NCBI RefSeq assembly: GCF_025972045.1
Contig: NZ_JAPDHX010000009.1
Location: 1-37,581, forward strand
DNA from: Micropruina sonneratiae
GTDB lineage: Bacteria; Actinomycetota; Actinomycetes; Propionibacteriales; Propionibacteriaceae
DNA: 37,581 nt
Direction of reading: 5' to 3'
The translations under genes were made by a program, and so were the position numbers. Every line of letters starts with the position of its first letter. Positions within the stretch are counted from its first letter, which is position 1. Below, piece by piece: positions 35,378 to 37,581 of this stretch. Under the pieces are notes generated by a model. That model was given only the letters and a program-made list of their open reading frames with translations, was not told the origin of the DNA and made no database searches.

Positions 35378-36223
35378 TTACCGGGGCGTCCCACGGGTCA
35401 GACTGCGCAGCAGCGGCGCGACCCTGGCCACGAGTTCGGCGGTCGGTCGGGGACCGGGCGTGAAGGGTTCACCGACCAGCACTCGCACGTCGGTGTCGTG
35501 GTAGCGGTGCAGCATCACCTGCAGGGTGGCGGCGGTCCACTCCCGATCGGCACGGGTACGGGCGCGACGGACGAACCAGGTGCGCAGTGCCCGGGCGGAG
35601 AGCACCCCGCCGACGGCGACCGGCAGCAGCAGCAGACCCGGCACCTGCCGCGCCAGCACGTCGGCCGACCGCGACCAGCGCCGCAGCGAGTCCACCGCGC
35701 CGGGCGCGACCACCGGGTCGGGCTCGATGCCGCCGGCCGGAAAGCTGAGCAGCGCCCCGCCGTCACGCAGGTGGTCGCGGGCCGGCCGCAGCGTCGCCGT
35801 CGGATGCTGGGGGTCGACCCAGATCAGCCGGGACGCCACCGCGGGCAGGGCCCGCAGGAAGGGCCGGTCCAGGGCGACCACCTTCACCTCGGGGCGGGCC
35901 TCGAGGACGAGCTGCAGGGCCAGGGCGTCCGCCACCCCGGGATGGTTCGCGGCGACCAGCAGCGGCCCGGACTCGGGCACCAGTTCGCGGCCCTGGATGG
36001 TCAGCGACCGGACGAACACGGGCAACTCCGATCGGGCGCCGGCGGCGAGGCCCGCGAGGGCCACCCGGTCGTCGAAGGCGGCGATCCGGTGGCCGAATCG
36101 CGCGGCGACCGGGCGCAGCAGGGTCCGCACGGCGATGGCGTCCGGGCGCAGGTGGAAGCCGGCTGCGAGATCGTCGATCGTCGCCTCGGTGAGTGCCTCG
36201 ACGGTGCTGCGGGCCGGCGCCAT
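35378..36223 (-). CDS. Lysophospholipid acyltransferase-like protein (PlsC family)
   Basis: A 281-residue protein carrying the acyltransferase His-x4-Asp motif (NHPGVADAL), the substrate-binding FPAGGIEPDP segment, and an intervening IWVDPQHPTATLR that corresponds to the third motif. Such enzymes acylate glycerol phosphate or lysophospholipids, or related lipid acceptors. The exact acceptor is unknown. A long N-terminal extension of about 70 residues precedes the catalytic region. Hydrophobic LLLLPVAVGGVL may associate with the membrane. ATG at 36223, divergent from the glucanase with 111 bases between. It lies upstream of the PPi-PEPCK on the same strand. Confidence 0.85.
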   Translation of the reverse strand: MAPARSTVEALTEATIDDLAAGFHLRPDAIAVRTLLRPVAARFGHRIAAFDDRVALAGLAAGARSELPVFVRSLTIQGRELVPESGPLLVAANHPGVADALALQLVLEARPEVKVVALDRPFLRALPAVASRLIWVDPQHPTATLRPARDHLRDGGALLSFPAGGIEPDPVVAPGAVDSLRRWSRSADVLARQVPGLLLLPVAVGGVLSARALRTWFVRRARTRADREWTAATLQVMLHRYHDTDVRVLVGEPFTPGPRPTAELVARVAPLLRSLTRGTPR

Positions 36224-36271
36224 GACCGCACCCTACGTGCCGCCGATCTGCCCGCCTGTGTGGAAAACCCC

Positions 36272-36300
36272 TTGACGCGGCCATGTGAGAGCGCTTTCAT
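36272..36300 (+). promoter_or_regulatory. Predicted promoter with LacI-type operator before the beta-glucanase
   Basis: A -35 box TTGACG (36272-36277) and a -10-like TTTCAT (36295-36300) are 17 bases apart. The palindrome TGAGAGCGCTTTCA (36286-36299) overlaps the -10 box. It has the CG-centred form of LacI-family sugar-repressor operators (close to TGAAAGCGCTTTCA), so repression by a local sugar regulator is likely. The regulator is not in the window. Confidence 0.65.
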
Positions 36301-36334
36301 GAAGGGACCACCCCCCGGTGTCAAAGGAGACACA

Positions 36335-37581
36335 ATGAGAAACACTGCAGGTGATCGTTCGCGCCCTCACACAGGTTGGAAGCGGCGCGCAGCGGCCGTC
36401 GGTGCGGCCCTGGTGCTCGCTGCCACGGCCGGCTCGGCGGGACTGTCGTCGGCTGAAGCGGCCCCCGTGCAGGACGGCTGGACGACGGTCTGGGCCGACG
36501 ACTTCAACGGTGCCGCGGGCAGCCTGCCCGGGTCCGACTGGCAGATCGACGTGGGCACGTCCTACCCCGGCGGCCCGCCGGCGTGGGGCACCTGGGAGAT
36601 CCAGACCTACACCGACTCGACGCGCAATCTGTACACCGACGGCAAGGGCAACCTGAACATCAAGCCGCTCAGGGACGCCGACGGCAACTGGACGTCGGCC
36701 CGGATCGAAACCAAGCGGTCGAACTTCAAGCCGGCCGCCGGTGCGGTGCTGGCCATCGAGGCCCGCATCCAGATGCCCAACGTGACCGGCGACAAGGCGC
36801 TGGGCTACTGGCCCGCGTTCTGGGCGCTCGGCAGCCCGTACCGCGGCAACTGGTGGAACTGGCCCGGCATCGGCGAGCTCGACATCATGGAGAACGTCAA
36901 CGGGCTCGACCGGGTGTGGGGCGTCCTGCACTGCGGGGTCAACCCCGGCGGCCCCTGCAACGAGACCACCGGCATCGCGGCCAACCGGCCCTGCCCCGGC
37001 TCGACGTGCCAGTCGGCCTTCCACACCTACCGCTTCGAGTGGGACCGGTCGACCACGCCCAACCAGCTGCGGTGGTACGTCGACGGCCAGCAGTTCCACA
37101 GCGTCAGCCAGGCCGACCTGCCCGCCGACACCTGGACCAGCATGACCCAGCACGAGGGCTACTACGTGCTGCTCAACGTGGCCATGGGCGGTGCCTTCCC
37201 GAACGCGCTGGCCGGCCAGACGCCCACCGCGGCGACCGAGCCCGGACATCCCATGGTGATCGACTACGTGGCCGTGCAGTCCAAGGGCGGTGGCGGCACC
37301 GATCCCGGCGACCCCGACCCGACCCCCACGGCCACGCCGACCCCCACGCCGACCCCGACGCCGACTCCGACTCCGACGCCGACGTCCACTGCGACGGGTG
37401 ATCCGTCGGGGTCGGCGTACCGGACGATCGAGGCCGAGGCTGCGTCGGCGTCGAAGGGTGCGACGATCGGGTCGTCCGCGGTGACTGGGTTGGGCAATGG
37501 TGACTGGTTGAAGTTCTCCGGTCTGGATTTCGGGTCGACTGCGGCGAACCAGTTCACCGCGAAGGTGGCCTCGGGTGCTGC
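36335..37581 (+). CDS. Secreted GH16 beta-glucanase with CBM6 (3' end beyond window)
   Basis: At least 415 residues; the frame is open at the right edge. ATG at 36335 with AAAGGAGA upstream. A signal peptide (basic RSRPHTGWKRR, hydrophobic core, cleavage after Ala-Glu-Ala near residue 42) directs secretion. The GH16 domain covers residues 45-315, with catalytic motif Glu181-Leu-Asp183-Ile-Met-Glu186 (nucleophile and acid/base). The bacterial beta-bulge form of this motif and the WPAFWALG segment point to an endo-1,3-beta-glucanase (laminarinase). A Pro-Thr repeat linker (about 329-350) leads into the start of a CBM6-type carbohydrate-binding module (YRTIEAEAAS, GDWLKFSGLDFGS). It probably degrades fungal or algal beta-glucan outside the cell. 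Confidence 0.9.
   Translation, partial: MRNTAGDRSRPHTGWKRRAAAVGAALVLAATAGSAGLSSAEAAPVQDGWTTVWADDFNGAAGSLPGSDWQIDVGTSYPGGPPAWGTWEIQTYTDSTRNLYTDGKGNLNIKPLRDADGNWTSARIETKRSNFKPAAGAVLAIEARIQMPNVTGDKALGYWPAFWALGSPYRGNWWNWPGIGELDIMENVNGLDRVWGVLHCGVNPGGPCNETTGIAANRPCPGSTCQSAFHTYRFEWDRSTTPNQLRWYVDGQQFHSVSQADLPADTWTSMTQHEGYYVLLNVAMGGAFPNALAGQTPTAATEPGHPMVIDYVAVQSKGGGGTDPGDPDPTPTATPTPTPTPTPTPTPTPTSTATGDPSGSAYRTIEAEAASASKGATIGSSAVTGLGNGDWLKFSGLDFGSTAANQFTAKVASGA

Noticed and set aside
35317-35394. GTG start at 35394 for the PPi-PEPCK
   Set aside because: It would overlap the acyltransferase gene and adds a low-complexity Pro/Gly lead; the ATG at 35316 fits better.
37316-37390. Repeat tract resembling a short tandem-repeat array or CRISPR
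   Set aside because: It is the in-frame Pro-Thr linker of the glucanase, without regular spacers.
36583-37401. Long open frame on the plus strand within the glucanase
   Set aside because: It is a shifted shadow of the GH16 gene; the true frame starts at 36335 and carries the catalytic motif.

Overview
The window is GC-rich, gene-dense DNA (strong G/C third-position bias, frequent GTG and TTG starts, many 1-4 bp start/stop overlaps) typical of an actinomycete. A tadA gene paired with the actinobacterial tRNA-adenosine-deaminase-associated protein, a HerA-like ATPase, a LytR_C protein, and above all a giant protein that looks like the PPi-dependent PEP carboxykinase known from propionibacteria, all point to Propionibacteriaceae. 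This placement is an inference from gene content, not from a marker gene. The window looks chromosomal: no phage, insertion sequence, CRISPR array or replication origin was seen.

Layout. 0.2-2.0 kb: tadA-associated protein, tadA and a YdcF-like protein in a tight operon, then tRNA-Ser(CGA) and a hairpin terminator. 2.0-3.25 kb: a frameshifted DUF222/HNH endonuclease gene on the minus strand. 3.6-7.2 kb: an LplB/YtcP/LplA-type sugar ABC importer (two permeases and a Tat/lipoprotein binding protein) with no ATPase gene. 7.4-9.4 kb: dhaK-dhaL-dhaM, PTS-dependent dihydroxyacetone kinase. 9.4-13.5 kb: a CPA1-type cation/proton antiporter, a LytR_C protein with a small ParB-like conserved protein, and a HerA-like ATPase. 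13.6-17.2 kb: a small secreted protein, PEP carboxylase and a broken OmpA-domain remnant. 17.2-19.5 kb: a NarL-type response regulator, its histidine kinase and an unknown protein, translationally coupled. 19.5-22.1 kb: glycogen phosphorylase. 22.2-26.9 kb: an FAD dehydrogenase, a TIR-DUF2510-membrane protein, a PQQ-type sugar dehydrogenase lipoprotein and a membrane-anchored unknown. 27.1-31.4 kb: a four-gene polyol/sugar catabolic operon (FGGY kinase, zinc dehydrogenase, class II aldolase, GpsA-like dehydrogenase). 31.4-37.6 kb: a small unknown gene, the putative PPi-PEPCK, an acyltransferase, and the start of a secreted GH16-CBM6 beta-glucanase that runs off the end.

Taken together the region is rich in carbohydrate and C3/C4 metabolism. 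Sugars enter through ABC uptake or glucan hydrolysis, stored glycogen is mobilised by phosphorolysis, and dihydroxyacetone or polyols are converted to triose phosphates. Two different carboxylating enzymes (PEP carboxylase and PPi-PEPCK) link PEP to oxaloacetate, which suits a propionate-type fermentation. The items most worth following up are the polyol operon with its paired operators, a related nested palindrome at 31.84 kb, the TIR-DUF2510 membrane protein, and the PPi-PEPCK.
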